Source of the DNA: WRAU01 sp964277385
GTDB taxonomy: Bacteria; Pseudomonadota; Alphaproteobacteria; WRAU01; Hepatincolaceae
Assembly: GCA_964277385.1 (NCBI GenBank)
Contig: OZ195520.1
Span: forward strand, 558,001 to 622,000
DNA length: 64,000 nucleotides
Reading direction: 5' to 3'
The notes beneath the pieces are model-generated. The model searched no databases and was not told where the DNA came from. It saw nothing but the letters and a program-made list of their open reading frames with translations. The stretch's first letter is position 1. Each line of letters begins with the position of its first letter. A program made the translations under genes and the position numbers. Below are positions 37,889 through 47,614 of the stretch, in pieces.

Positions 37889-39068
37889 AAAAATATATAT
37901 AATTGCTGGTGAGCCTTCTGGAGATTTTATAGGTTCAAAATTAATTCACCAGTTAAAGAATAATAATAAAGGTATCTCTTTCAAATATATTGGTGGTGAT
38001 TTAATGGAAAAAGAAATGGAAAAAGAAGGTATAAAATCTTTGTTTCCAATTTCTAATATAGCAATTATGGGATTAATTGAAATTCTTGCTAAGGTTTTTA
38101 AAATAAAAAAATTAATGAAAAAAACTATAGATGATATTATAGGATTTAATCCTGATATGATAATAACCATAGATTCACTAGGTTTTAATGGAAGAATAAT
38201 ATCTCAACTTAAAAAAATTAGAGACAAATTAGAGTATTTTCAAAATACAAAGTTTGTGCATTATGTAGCACCTACAGTATGGGCATGGAAACCTAAAAGA
38301 GCAGAAGAGCTAGCTAAAATATATGATTATTTATTATGTCTTTTTGATTTTGAAATTCCTTATTTTGAAAAACATGGTTTAAAAACTTATTTTGTTGGGC
38401 ATCCAATTATTGAATCAAAAGCAGATTTAGGAAATAAGCAAGAAATTATCAAAAAATATAATCTTGATGAAAATAAAACATATATTCTTTTAATGCCTGG
38501 AAGTCGTAATGCCGAAGTATCAAGGCTATTACCAATTTTTATGGAAGTTGCTTTAATATTACAAGATAAATATAAAGATATTCATATTATTATTCCTACT
38601 CTATCACATTTAAAAAATTACATAGAGCATCAAATAAAAAATAAACTACCTAATACAACTATAATTACTGATCATAAAGAAAAGTATGATTTTTTTAACT
38701 TATCATCTTTAGCAATTGTAGCCTCTGGTACTGCTACATTAGAGTTATCCTTAGGTAAAGTTCCTTCTATTGTTGCTTATAAAGTAAACATATTAACATC
38801 TAAAATTTTAAGATTACTTATAAAAATTAAATATGCTAGCGTTATAAATATAATAGCTAATGAAGAAATTATTAAAGAATTTATTCAGGAAGATTGCACG
38901 GTAGATAATTTAACAAAAACAAGTATTGCAATTTTAAATAAGTCTGAAAATACTAGTTTTGATAATAATCAAGTTAAAGTTTTTAATATTTTAAAAGAAT
39001 TAGGGTATAATAATTTTACCCCTTCTGTAAAGGCATCAAAAATTATTAAAGATATATTAAATCAATAA
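37881..39068 (+). CDS. lpxB: Lipid A disaccharide synthase
   Basis: Joins UDP-diacylglucosamine and lipid X into the lipid A disaccharide at the inner-membrane surface. 395 residues, glycosyltransferase family 19. Motifs: IAGEPSGDFIGS (about 7-18), IDSLGFN, YVAPTVWAWKPKRA (about 130) and LLMPGSRNAEVSRLLP (about 204-219); SGTATLELSL lies near residue 285. Overlaps ispDF and is probably translationally coupled. It shows that LPS is made, in agreement with kdsA and kdsC. Confidence 0.94.
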   Translation: MTKKIYIIAGEPSGDFIGSKLIHQLKNNNKGISFKYIGGDLMEKEMEKEGIKSLFPISNIAIMGLIEILAKVFKIKKLMKKTIDDIIGFNPDMIITIDSLGFNGRIISQLKKIRDKLEYFQNTKFVHYVAPTVWAWKPKRAEELAKIYDYLLCLFDFEIPYFEKHGLKTYFVGHPIIESKADLGNKQEIIKKYNLDENKTYILLMPGSRNAEVSRLLPIFMEVALILQDKYKDIHIIIPTLSHLKNYIEHQIKNKLPNTTIITDHKEKYDFFNLSSLAIVASGTATLELSLGKVPSIVAYKVNILTSKILRLLIKIKYASVINIIANEEIIKEFIQEDCTVDNLTKTSIAILNKSENTSFDNNQVKVFNILKELGYNNFTPSVKASKIIKDILNQ

Positions 39069-39083
39069 AAATATAGGTTAAAC

Positions 39084-39485
39084 ATGGATTTTTCTTTTTT
39101 ACATACAATGATAAGAGTTAATAACTTAGAGGAATCTATCTACTTCTATAGAGATTTACTAGGCATGAAGGTAGTTAAACACAAAGATTATCCAGATGGA
39201 AAATTTACATTAGTATTTTTAAGTTATATAGAAAATGATGCTACAGCTCCAATGATTGAGTTAACCTTCAATTGGGATTTAAATTCTTATGATTTAGGTA
39301 ATGCTTTTGGTCATATTGCTTTGGGAGTTTCTGATATTTATGAAACTTGTAAAATTTTAGCTGAAAAAGGTGTTAAAATAATTCGTGAACCAGCTGAGAT
39401 GAAATTCGGTGGTTCTGTAATTGCTTTTATAGAAGATCCTAATGGCTATAAAATTGAACTAATTCAAAAAGAAAAAATTAACTAA
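39084..39485 (+). CDS. gloA: Lactoylglutathione lyase (glyoxalase I)
   Basis: Detoxifies methylglyoxal, a by-product of triose phosphates. 133 residues, two beta-alpha-beta-beta-beta halves. Metal ligands are recognisable: His in FLHTMIRV (about 6), Glu in MIELTFNW (about 57), His in AFGHIALGV (about 75) and Glu in YKIELIQ (about 127). YFYRDLLGM matches the family. Cotranscription with lpxB is likely (about 15 bases apart). Confidence 0.94.
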   Translation: MDFSFLHTMIRVNNLEESIYFYRDLLGMKVVKHKDYPDGKFTLVFLSYIENDATAPMIELTFNWDLNSYDLGNAFGHIALGVSDIYETCKILAEKGVKIIREPAEMKFGGSVIAFIEDPNGYKIELIQKEKIN

Positions 39486-39523
39486 AACTTTAAAATCAAG
39501 AAATTATTAAATGGGTATATTTT

Positions 39524-40312
39524 ATGTCAGAAAAGAATCTTCCAGAAGTAAGAAGAAATAGAAGTATAGAAAGTAAAAAAGAAATTAATAAACTTATTTG
39601 TGTTAGCTTTGTAATTATTTTTGTACTATTCGGATTGTATATAATAACACAAAATCAGCCTGCTCTAAAGTCTTACAAAAAAAATCAAGCTGATAATATT
39701 TATACTTTACTAGAAATATCTGATGAAGAATTTTTAAATAAAATTAAATTCGGTAAAACATCAGAAATTCAACAAATGATAACAAGCGGTGCAAATGTTA
39801 ATGCTGTTGATCCTAAAGGTAGAAATGCTTTTTCTATTGCCTCTATATTTAATGGCAAACCTGAGGTTGCTCAAGTATTAAAAAAAGGTGGAGTTGATAT
39901 TAATTCTCAAGATGCCAATGGTTATACTCCTTTAATGTTGTCTATTCTTTCAGGTGGGAATTCTTATCCCTTTGTTAATGAACTTTTAAATTTAGGATCT
40001 TCTGTAAAACTAACAACAAGATCAGGAATATCAACATTAAGTGTTGCTGCGGGTTCTAATACTGATGAAAAAATAATAGAAGCTATAATAAAAAAAGGTG
40101 CTGATGTTAATTATAAAAATAAAGATGGTTCTACTGCTCTTTTAGTAGCATCAAAAATTACAACAAACTCAAAAGTTATAGAAGTTTTATTAAAATATGG
40201 TGCTAAAGCTAGTAAAAAAGATTTAGGAGTTAGTGCTTATAGTGTTGCTATTACTAATCCTAATTTGGTAAAAGATGAAAACCTTATGAAAAAATTAAAA
40301 AAATTACAATAA
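39524..40312 (+). CDS. Membrane-anchored ankyrin-repeat protein
   Basis: 262 residues. A basic N-terminus, one membrane helix (about 24-44), then about five ankyrin repeats (about 75-245). Typical repeat elements include GANVNAVDPKGRNAFSIAS, DINSQDANGYTPLMLSI and GADVNYKNKDGSTALLVAS. Topology suggests the repeats face the periplasm. Ankyrin proteins are common in host-associated alphaproteobacteria, but nothing here shows secretion into a host. Follows gloA by about 38 bases. Confidence 0.85.
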   Translation: MSEKNLPEVRRNRSIESKKEINKLICVSFVIIFVLFGLYIITQNQPALKSYKKNQADNIYTLLEISDEEFLNKIKFGKTSEIQQMITSGANVNAVDPKGRNAFSIASIFNGKPEVAQVLKKGGVDINSQDANGYTPLMLSILSGGNSYPFVNELLNLGSSVKLTTRSGISTLSVAAGSNTDEKIIEAIIKKGADVNYKNKDGSTALLVASKITTNSKVIEVLLKYGAKASKKDLGVSAYSVAITNPNLVKDENLMKKLKKLQ

Positions 40313-40366
40313 TAAGATATAATACTTAAATTTAAAATGTTACATCTATTTTTTTATGTTCAATTG

Positions 40367-40510
40367 AAAATACTGTATTCCAAAAAATGGACCGTTTTAT
40401 TATTTAATTTAATAAATTTAGATAAAAATTTTAATGGAAAATATTTTATTTTAATAATCTTATTTCCTAGAGTGTAAAATTATTTTAATTCAACCCGAGT
40501 ACAGTATTTT
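40367..40510. repeat. Separated 11-bp inverted repeat in the ankyrin-eptA spacer
   Basis: AAAATACTGTA (40367-40377) and TACAGTATTTT (40500-40510) are exact reverse complements 122 bases apart, with weak similarity continuing a few bases inward. This could be the ends of a tiny non-autonomous element, a pair of operator half-sites ahead of the transferase gene, or chance in AT-rich DNA. Confidence 0.25.
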
Positions 40511-40536
40511 AGTTTAATTTTTTTAAAGGGTTTAAA

Positions 40537-42201
40537 ATGATATTATTAAACAAAACAAAAATTTCATTTTTAGTATTTAATATAGTTATATCTTCTATCT
40601 TTATTTTTATTAATTTATTCTTTATAGATATAAGTTACATCAAGGGTAATACTCAGAAGAATGTTTATTATATTATTTTAAAAATAAATTTTTATACAAT
40701 ATCTTTTATATCTTTTTTAATTATTAATTATGTTCTTTATTTAATACTCTATAAGTTTCCCAAGATATTTAAAATTATAATATTTGTGCTACTATTACTT
40801 ACTTTTATTACAGGATATTACTCATTAAAATATCAAATTAATATTGATGATGCTTTTATTATTAATATAATTCATGAAATTACAAATGCAAAAACAATAA
40901 TTTCGTTATCTGATATACTAATAATAGGGGTATTTATACTTTTATTAATTTATGTATTACTTAAATTTAATTTTAAAAAAGAAAAATTCAATATAATAAA
41001 CATTTTTAAACCAATCTATTTATTAAATAGCTTTAAAAAGTATGCAATTATTTTATTTATAATTTCTATCATCTCTTTTGCTTCTATAATTACTTTTAAG
41101 CATTTATATTCAGTATTATTTAATACTTACAAAGGTCTTAATAAAACTATAAAAAAAGAAATAGCCCATAATATTTACTATTATAAATATGTGTATATAT
41201 TACAAAACATTATAGATTATTATAAAAAAACTCCTTCTAATGAAGAAATTATGTCTACGATAAAACAAGGAGACGTATACTTAAATAAAAAGTTCAGAAA
41301 TATTACAACTATTTTTTTAATGTCAGATTCTATTAGGGCTCAGTCTATGTCATTATTTGGTTTTAACCTAAAAACTAATCCTAATTTACAAAAATTATAC
41401 AATAATAAAGAAATATATTTATTTAAACAAAATGTTTGTTATACATCTACATTGGTTAGTTTAAATTGTATGCTAAGTTTAATGAAGGCAGAAAAATTTA
41501 GAGAATTAAAGTCTTATTACTATGCAAAAGAAAAAATTACCAAGTATTTTAATTACTTAAATATAGATACTTATTATTTAGCCAATAATGAAGTAAATGC
41601 GATTTATAGTGGTTATAAATATGTTCCTATTAATGCAACTTCTCCAGTGTTAGATAAAGATGTATTACCTTATTTATATCAATCGCTAAATAAAAACAAT
41701 CAATTTATTACAGTGAATTTAAGAGGAGCTCATACTCCTTATGATTTAATGTTGGAAAAGGAATTTAAAAAGTTTATACCAGAAAATCAAACAGAAAATG
41801 AAATTAATAAAAGTAATTATCATAATAAAGTATTACAGACAGATTTTGTATGGAATGAAATTATAAATCAATTAAGTAAATTAAATAAACCTGTTTTTAT
41901 TATATTAACAGCGGATCATGGTCAAAGTTTTGGGGAAATTTACAACGGTAAATATTTTCTTTTGCACAGTGCCGAGATGAGTGTAGCACCACCCCAGCAA
42001 ACACAAACACCGTTAATTATATATGTAAATGATGCTTATAAAAAATTGTATCCCAATTATGTAAAAAACATTAAAAACAATATGAAAAAATATCAAGGAA
42101 AGTTGATTAAGTCGGATATGATTTCTCATAGTTTGCTACATTGTTCTGGTATAGAAGGGAATGTTATAAATACTTCTTTAAGTTTATGTTCTGACAAGTA
42201 A
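40537..42201 (+). CDS. Phosphoethanolamine transferase-like sulfatase-fold membrane enzyme
   Basis: Predicted to move phosphoethanolamine (or a similar phospho-alcohol) onto lipid A or core sugars on the periplasmic side. 554 residues: four or five N-terminal membrane helices (about 1-190) and a periplasmic alkaline-phosphatase-like domain. Likely nucleophile Thr in YTSTLVSLNCM (about 308); metal ligands in ADHGQSFGE (about 463). The usual GETAR motif reads SDSIRA here, with Asp in place of the metal-binding Glu. AAAGGG precedes the ATG. Close to EptA-type enzymes, but substrate unproven. Confidence 0.8.
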   Translation: MILLNKTKISFLVFNIVISSIFIFINLFFIDISYIKGNTQKNVYYIILKINFYTISFISFLIINYVLYLILYKFPKIFKIIIFVLLLLTFITGYYSLKYQINIDDAFIINIIHEITNAKTIISLSDILIIGVFILLLIYVLLKFNFKKEKFNIINIFKPIYLLNSFKKYAIILFIISIISFASIITFKHLYSVLFNTYKGLNKTIKKEIAHNIYYYKYVYILQNIIDYYKKTPSNEEIMSTIKQGDVYLNKKFRNITTIFLMSDSIRAQSMSLFGFNLKTNPNLQKLYNNKEIYLFKQNVCYTSTLVSLNCMLSLMKAEKFRELKSYYYAKEKITKYFNYLNIDTYYLANNEVNAIYSGYKYVPINATSPVLDKDVLPYLYQSLNKNNQFITVNLRGAHTPYDLMLEKEFKKFIPENQTENEINKSNYHNKVLQTDFVWNEIINQLSKLNKPVFIILTADHGQSFGEIYNGKYFLLHSAEMSVAPPQQTQTPLIIYVNDAYKKLYPNYVKNIKNNMKKYQGKLIKSDMISHSLLHCSGIEGNVINTSLSLCSDK

Positions 42202-42580
42202 GTAGGTTATTTTTATGTTATTAAACTTATTTAATTAAAAAACAAAAGCTATGAGAAAAATAAATAATAATAGAAAAATAGTATAAATTACAAAAAAAAC
42301 AGGTTCAATACTTTATAAATTTAGTAAAAATAGAAAAAATCAACCAAAAAAGATGTGTTTTATACTGATTTTATTATCACTTGAAGAGGTATTGTAGAAA
42401 GCTAAAAATTAATAACAGTATATTATCGATATAAAATCAATAGAAAAGAAAACTATTAAATCTAGCTAAAAATGCTAAGTACATCAAGTTTAAGAACTAA
42501 AGAGATTCCTAGACCTTCTCTAAATAGTAGAAAATAAAATCAAAGCTATAACATTTCCAAAAATTATAATCAATTGTATT
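42202..42580. other. Gene-free spacer between converging genes
   Basis: No intact gene in any frame. One short plus-strand frame ending about 42537, containing RTKEIPRPSLNSRK, might be a remnant, but nothing supports it beyond composition. No clear terminator was found. Confidence 0.3.
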
Positions 42581-43048
42581 TTAAATAACTCTTTTGGTTT
42601 TTTTATAACGAGATTTCCAGTATTTATTTTCAAACACATTATTTACTATATTAACTTTCCCTCCTGTTGATGGTGCATGTACCATTTTACCATCTCCCAT
42701 ATATATACCAACATGAGTTACTTTAAACCAGCTTGGAATGCTCCACCAATGGTATTCCGTATTAAAAAATAATAAATCACCGGGTTTTTTAGAAAACCAT
42801 ACACTAGAAGTGTTATTATATAAGGCTTTTGTTGTTCTTGGTACATTAAATCCATTAGTTTTATACGAATAATAAACTAATCCAGAACAATCAAATCCAG
42901 TTTTAGGGCTTTTCCCTCCTGATTTATAAGGAGTTCCTATTTCTTTAATTGCAGTTTCAACTACAGATGATCTTTGCTGTTTAATAACACTAGTACATCC
43001 AGTTAAAAAAGTTAGTAATAATAAAACAATAACGGTTTTCTTATGCAA
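42581..43048 (-). CDS. NlpC/P60 cell-wall hydrolase, lipoprotein
   Basis: Peptidoglycan endopeptidase of the Spr/MepS type, anchored in the envelope by a lipid. The TTG at 43048 is chosen as start: AGGAAA lies just upstream, and it gives the compact signal MHKKTVIVLLLLTFLTGC ending at the lipobox Cys. A TTG at 43078 would add ten residues. The catalytic domain has Cys in GFDCSGLVYYSY, His in THVGIYMGDG and a third polar residue near VHAP. 155 residues, single domain. Confidence 0.85.
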   Translation of the reverse strand: MHKKTVIVLLLLTFLTGCTSVIKQQRSSVVETAIKEIGTPYKSGGKSPKTGFDCSGLVYYSYKTNGFNVPRTTKALYNNTSSVWFSKKPGDLLFFNTEYHWWSIPSWFKVTHVGIYMGDGKMVHAPSTGGKVNIVNNVFENKYWKSRYKKTKRVI

Positions 43049-43252
43049 TATATATTTCCTACAGTAATTATAAAACAATGAAACAAACAGGATAATTAAT
43101 TAACAAAAAATTACTTTTATAGTGTATGCTTTTTTGGTTTATTTAGTATATTTATACAATTAATTTCTATAAAATATCAACTTTAAAAGTAATATATCTG
43201 TCAATTGATACCCAAATACATAAGTTCTTTGATTTTTTTTAACCCTAAATAA

Positions 43253-43894
43253 TTACTTCGTTAATTCTTCTTTATCTATAACCCCACCACTTATTATCAA
43301 TTTCATAGCTGTATCTGGCTTCATATCAAGAACTATTACATCTTTTTTAGGAACAAAAAGTAAAAATCCAGAAGTTGGGTTAGGAGTTGTAGGAATAAAA
43401 ATATTAACAACATCATCAACAGTTTTTCTTTGTATTTCACCTTTATTTTCTGATGTAACAAAAGCTAAAGACCACATACCAGGTCTTGGATATTCTACTA
43501 AAACAACTTCTCTAAAAGCCTTAGATTGATTAGAAAGAAGAGTATCAAAAATTTGTTTTATAGTAGAATAAATTGTTCTAACTATTGGGATTCTGTTTAA
43601 TATACTATCTCCAATCTGAACAAAAAATTTACCTAAGAAATTAGAAGCTGTAAAGCCTAAAACAATTAAACTTACAACAGTAATGATAATTCCTATACCT
43701 GGAATTTTTGCAATAAATGTACCTGCAAACAAATTAGCAACAATTAAATTATCAAAGAAATTAACAATTGTAACTACAATATAAAAAGTTAGTATCATAG
43801 GAACAGAAACTAATATTCCTGTGATAAGCCATTTTTTAATATAAGCCATAGTTTTGGAAGATTTTTCACTATTTTCATTATTATGATCAGACAT
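43253..43894 (-). CDS. DUF502 family membrane protein
   Basis: Function unknown family. 213 residues, two N-terminal membrane helices (about 20-45 and 65-88), then a soluble domain with the conserved RIPIVRTIYSTIKQIFDTL stretch (about 102-120) and VEYPRPGMWSLAFVTS. Its start codon overlaps the end of rpe by one base, so the two are coupled. Confidence 0.85.
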   Translation of the reverse strand: MSDHNNENSEKSSKTMAYIKKWLITGILVSVPMILTFYIVVTIVNFFDNLIVANLFAGTFIAKIPGIGIIITVVSLIVLGFTASNFLGKFFVQIGDSILNRIPIVRTIYSTIKQIFDTLLSNQSKAFREVVLVEYPRPGMWSLAFVTSENKGEIQRKTVDDVVNIFIPTTPNPTSGFLLFVPKKDVIVLDMKPDTAMKLIISGGVIDKEELTK

Positions 43895-44547
43895 TATTTT
43901 TCTCCTTTTAGTTTTTGAATATTCTCTTTAAAAGAATTATTTTTATAAACAGCTGTACCAGCTACTAAAGTTGTAGCTCCAGCTTCTACAAGTAGTTTAG
44001 CATTATTTTCTGCAACTCCTCCATCAATTACAATCTCAAGATTACTGTAAGAATATTTATTTTTTATATTTTTTACCTTCTGTATTTGATTATCTAAAAA
44101 TTTTTGCCCACCAAAACCAGGATTTACGGTCATAACTAGTATTAAATCTAATTTTGATATTAAATATTTTAAAACATCTTCGTTTGTTGATGGATTTAAT
44201 GCAATCCCTGCCTTAGCTCCTCTTTCTTTAATATAAGAAATAAGTCTATCAGGATGAGTACATGCTTCTATATGAAATGTAATATTATCAGCACCAGAAT
44301 CTATAAATTCCTCTATATAATTTTCAGGATTTTGCACCATTAGATGAACATCAAAAGTTTTTTTTGTTAATATTCGGATTTGTTTTGTAACCATAGATCC
44401 AAAAGTTAAATTAGGAACAAAATTTCCATCCATAACATCAATATGAAACCAGTCAGCACCAGCTTCATCTAGTTCTTTAATTTGTTGTCCTAATTGTGTA
44501 AAATCAGCAGATAAAATAGAAGGAGCAATTTTAGGAATAATAGACAT
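43894..44547 (-). CDS. rpe: Ribulose-phosphate 3-epimerase
   Basis: Interconverts ribulose 5-phosphate and xylulose 5-phosphate in the pentose phosphate pathway. 217-residue TIM barrel. Motifs: APSILSADF (about 7), WFHIDVMDGNFVPNLTFG with metal ligands (about 32-49), FDVHLMV (about 65), VMTVNPGFGGQKF (about 136) and IDGGV (about 174). Works with tkt, which lies about 600 bases away on the same strand. Confidence 0.96.
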   Translation of the reverse strand: MSIIPKIAPSILSADFTQLGQQIKELDEAGADWFHIDVMDGNFVPNLTFGSMVTKQIRILTKKTFDVHLMVQNPENYIEEFIDSGADNITFHIEACTHPDRLISYIKERGAKAGIALNPSTNEDVLKYLISKLDLILVMTVNPGFGGQKFLDNQIQKVKNIKNKYSYSNLEIVIDGGVAENNAKLLVEAGATTLVAGTAVYKNNSFKENIQKLKGEK

Positions 44548-44595
44548 TTATAAACATTTTCCATTTAATATTACAATATATAATCTTATTATTGT

Positions 44596-44750
44596 GTTAA
44601 TTTCTCAATATATGAAACCCAATATATTTTTTCCGTCTTAGCTAAAAGAATTAAATCACAAATTTTTCTAGCTACAAAAAACACCTACTCTTTTCTTTTA
44701 TAAATAGCAAAATCTAGTATTGCAACATGCAAGATTAGTAATTTCAATTA
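44596..44750 (-). pseudogene. Eroded 3' fragment of a second kdsC copy
   Basis: Read on the minus strand, this spacer DNA encodes AILDFAIYK and, in a shifted frame, ARKICDLILLAKTEK, matching AILDFAVYK and VREICDLILLAKTGK near the C-terminus of the intact kdsC at 47615-48166. At DNA level 44641-44670 matches 47667-47696 at 28 of 30 bases, and 44696-44724 matches 47725-47753 at 26 of 29. The 5' two thirds are missing, and stops and a frame change interrupt it. It lies between tkt and rpe in the same orientation as kdsC, so a kdsC copy was lost here by decay. Confidence 0.85.
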
Positions 44751-45146
44751 TTAAATATATATAAAATATTAAATTATGCACTATTTTAGCGATTCTAATT
44801 ATTTATTATTTTGTATTTATTAATATAAATCATTTATTTTTTTTATAAATTAAAAATTATTTCTAATTTCAATAAACCTAATGACTAAAGGATATATTAT
44901 TTTAATCCTTTAGCCAAGAGATAATTGATTTTAGCAATTAGATACAAGGTAAATTCAGCAATCAAATAAACTTAAAGGTAATAATTTATATAAAAAACTC
45001 TGCTTGTTTTATTATACTACAATATCATTTATATGATAATTATATACATCACACATCAAATAAAAACCAGATTTACTATAAAAATTACCCTGTTGTAAAA
45101 GAAATTTTGTTATTTCATTAGTTTTATATAATCTAATAAGAATTTT
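44751..45146. other. Gene-free AT-rich spacer upstream of the kdsC fragment
   Basis: No gene. It may hold a further, unalignable part of the eroded kdsC copy at its start. A stem CTAAAGGAT (44885-44893) / ATCCTTTAG (44905-44913) is present but lacks a T run on the minus strand, so I do not call it a tkt terminator. Confidence 0.3.
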
Positions 45147-47102
45147 TTATAATTTAGATTTTACAAAATTAGCTAAATTTTCTTTTGTAAATCCAAAATG
45201 TTTCATTAATTGTTCTGGTGTTCCTGATGCACCAAAGCTATTTATTGCAAAAATTTCAGCACCAATATTTAATGCTTCTTTCCAACCAACCATTGTGGAA
45301 GTTCCAACTATAAAGTTCTTTTTATTTCCTAAAATAGAATTTTTATATTCTTTATTTTCAGCAAATTTAGATAAAAATGGTACAGAAATTAAGTTAGCTT
45401 TGATTCCTTCAGAAGCAAGAATATCTTGAACATCAGCTAAAAGAAACAAGTCAGATCCACTTGAAATTAAATTTATAGCAGCACCTTTTATTTCAGATAA
45501 TATGTAACCACCCTTAGCACTCATATTATTGTTTTCATCAAAGCTATTTCTTAAAGTTGGAATATCAGCACGCCCCAAAATCATAATAGTTGGTGTTTTT
45601 TTGTTAGATAATGCAATGTTATAACATTCTATTGTCTCTATCAAATCTGCAGGTCTTAATACCATAGTATTAGGTATTAGTCTTAAACTTTCAATATGTT
45701 CTATTGGTTGATGAGTAGGCCCATCAGCGCCAAGAGATATATTATCATGTGTGAATACATATATAACTTGTCTTTCCATAAGAGCCGATAATCTAATTGC
45801 TGGTCTTACAAAATCGGAAAATACTAAAAAAGTACCTCCATAAGGAATAAATCCATTATCATAACAAGATAATCCATTCATAATAGCTCCCATAGCATGT
45901 TCTCTTATACCATAATGAATATAATTACCATCAAAATTATCTTTGCTTATAGATATAGATTCTTTATGTATTGTATTATTAGAAGAGCTTAAATCAGCAG
46001 ATCCACCAATTAAAGATGGTATAAATTTACTAATCTCACACAATACTTTACCAGAAGCCACTCTTGTTGCTATTTTAGGTTTATTTTCCAAAGTTTCCTT
46101 AGCTAAAGCAGATAAGTTTGCATTTGTATCTAATGATGTATATTTTTTATACTCATCAAATTTATTTTTTGTAGATAATTCTTTTTCCCAAAGTTCAGAT
46201 TCAGAAATATTGTTTTTAATAAGTTCTTGTGCTTCTTTATATATTGAATTTGGAATTTCAAAATCTGCATAATCCCAACAGATAGATTTTCTTAAAGCAC
46301 CAATGGCTTCCTCTCCTAAGGGAGACCCATGAGAACCTGATGTTCCTTCTTTAGAACCAGCACCTTCTGCAATTTTTGTACGGGCAATTATAAAAGATGG
46401 TTTATCTGATTTTTTAGCATTGCTTAGTGCTATATCAACTTCATTAAAGTTATGTCCATTAATAGACTGCACATAAAAACCCATTGATTCCATTCTTTTT
46501 GCAATATTCTCAGAATTAGTGACATCTAACTTACCATCTATTGTAATATCGTTTTTATCATAAATAACTATAAAGTTATTAAGATTTAAGTGTCCTGCTA
46601 AAGATAAAGCTTCATAAGCTACACCTTCCATTAAACAACCATCTCCGACAAAAGAGTAAACTTTATGATTTATAATTTCAGGGAATTTTGCATTCAGTAT
46701 TTTTTCACCTATAGCCATACCCACAGCCATAGAAATACCCTCTCCTAAAGGACCTGTTGTTACTTCAATTCCAGCACTTGGTTCAAATTCTGGATGTCCT
46801 GAAGTTATATGGTTTAATTGTCTTAAATTTTTGATAGAATCCATATCAAATTTCTTATAACCAAACAAATGAAGAGTTGAATAAAGCATGATACAAGCAT
46901 GGCCTGCTGATAATATGAATCTATCTCTATTTTTATATTCAGGATTATTTGGATTAAACTTTAAATGATTAGAAAATAATGTTGCCATAATAACAGAAGC
47001 CCCAACTGGGGTTCCAGGGTGTCCTGATTTAGATTTTTCTACCGCACAAGCCGATAGCATTTTAATTGCATTTGAAATATTTGACAAACTACTATTTGAC
47101 AT
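45147..47102 (-). CDS. tkt: Transketolase
   Basis: Thiamine-diphosphate enzyme moving two-carbon units in the pentose phosphate pathway; links with rpe, tpiA and fba. 651 residues. Motifs: SGHPGTPVGA (about 21), the ThDP motif GDGCLMEGVAYEAL (about 153) with downstream Asn, GPLGEGISMAVG, the pyrimidine-domain IHYGIREHAMGAIMNG (about 396) and THDNISLGADGPTHQPIEH (about 455). GGAG precedes the ATG. No close terminator seen. Confidence 0.96.
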   Translation of the reverse strand: MSNSSLSNISNAIKMLSACAVEKSKSGHPGTPVGASVIMATLFSNHLKFNPNNPEYKNRDRFILSAGHACIMLYSTLHLFGYKKFDMDSIKNLRQLNHITSGHPEFEPSAGIEVTTGPLGEGISMAVGMAIGEKILNAKFPEIINHKVYSFVGDGCLMEGVAYEALSLAGHLNLNNFIVIYDKNDITIDGKLDVTNSENIAKRMESMGFYVQSINGHNFNEVDIALSNAKKSDKPSFIIARTKIAEGAGSKEGTSGSHGSPLGEEAIGALRKSICWDYADFEIPNSIYKEAQELIKNNISESELWEKELSTKNKFDEYKKYTSLDTNANLSALAKETLENKPKIATRVASGKVLCEISKFIPSLIGGSADLSSSNNTIHKESISISKDNFDGNYIHYGIREHAMGAIMNGLSCYDNGFIPYGGTFLVFSDFVRPAIRLSALMERQVIYVFTHDNISLGADGPTHQPIEHIESLRLIPNTMVLRPADLIETIECYNIALSNKKTPTIMILGRADIPTLRNSFDENNNMSAKGGYILSEIKGAAINLISSGSDLFLLADVQDILASEGIKANLISVPFLSKFAENKEYKNSILGNKKNFIVGTSTMVGWKEALNIGAEIFAINSFGASGTPEQLMKHFGFTKENLANFVKSKL

Positions 47103-47614
47103 TTATTAACTCCAATTTTTTTATTTTAATAAAGATTTTATAGAGAATTATAACCCATAATAGCAATAAGTTATAGTTGCTTTTTTTTATATCATGCAAA
47201 ATAAAATCGTTAATTTTTCCTAAAATTCTTTAATATTTTTATACCTAACACAGATATAGATTGAAAAAATATTTACACGGTTTAATCTTATAAAAATTTT
47301 TAAAAAAAATCATGCTTTATCTTCTCTTTAATATGACAACTATCTGTACAATAAACCAGGAATTAAAAAAATATTTAATTGTAGAATTCAATCTGTCTTA
47401 TTTATTATCAATAAAGATAATTAATACAAAAAATTATATATAATTATATTAAATAAAAAATTACTTTAACTAATTATTCAAATTAATTAATACAAGCAAT
47501 AATAATTTATTTAGATATTCATATAGTAAATAATTACATATCATATTAAAGTAAAAAATATTTTATCGAAAAAATTGATTTTTGTTTTATATATTATATT
47601 TTTACTAAAAATTA
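47103..47614. other. Gene-free spacer between kdsC and tkt
   Basis: No intact gene. On the minus strand short unlinked frames such as FNSWFIVQIVVILKRR and FFQSISVLGIKILKNF occur in the middle, suggesting a decayed membrane-protein gene, but no family can be named. No RNA gene recognised. Confidence 0.3.

Noticed and set aside
43049..43078. Longer TTG start for the NlpC/P60 lipoprotein
   Set aside because: The internal TTG at 43048 has AGGAAA just upstream and gives a normal lipoprotein signal; the longer form has no ribosome site.
44885..44913. Hairpin as tkt terminator
   Set aside because: A good 9-bp stem, but more than 200 bases past the tkt stop and without a T run on the minus strand.
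45943..46272. Plus-strand open frame of about 109 codons
   Set aside because: Lies wholly antisense inside tkt, with no supporting signals.
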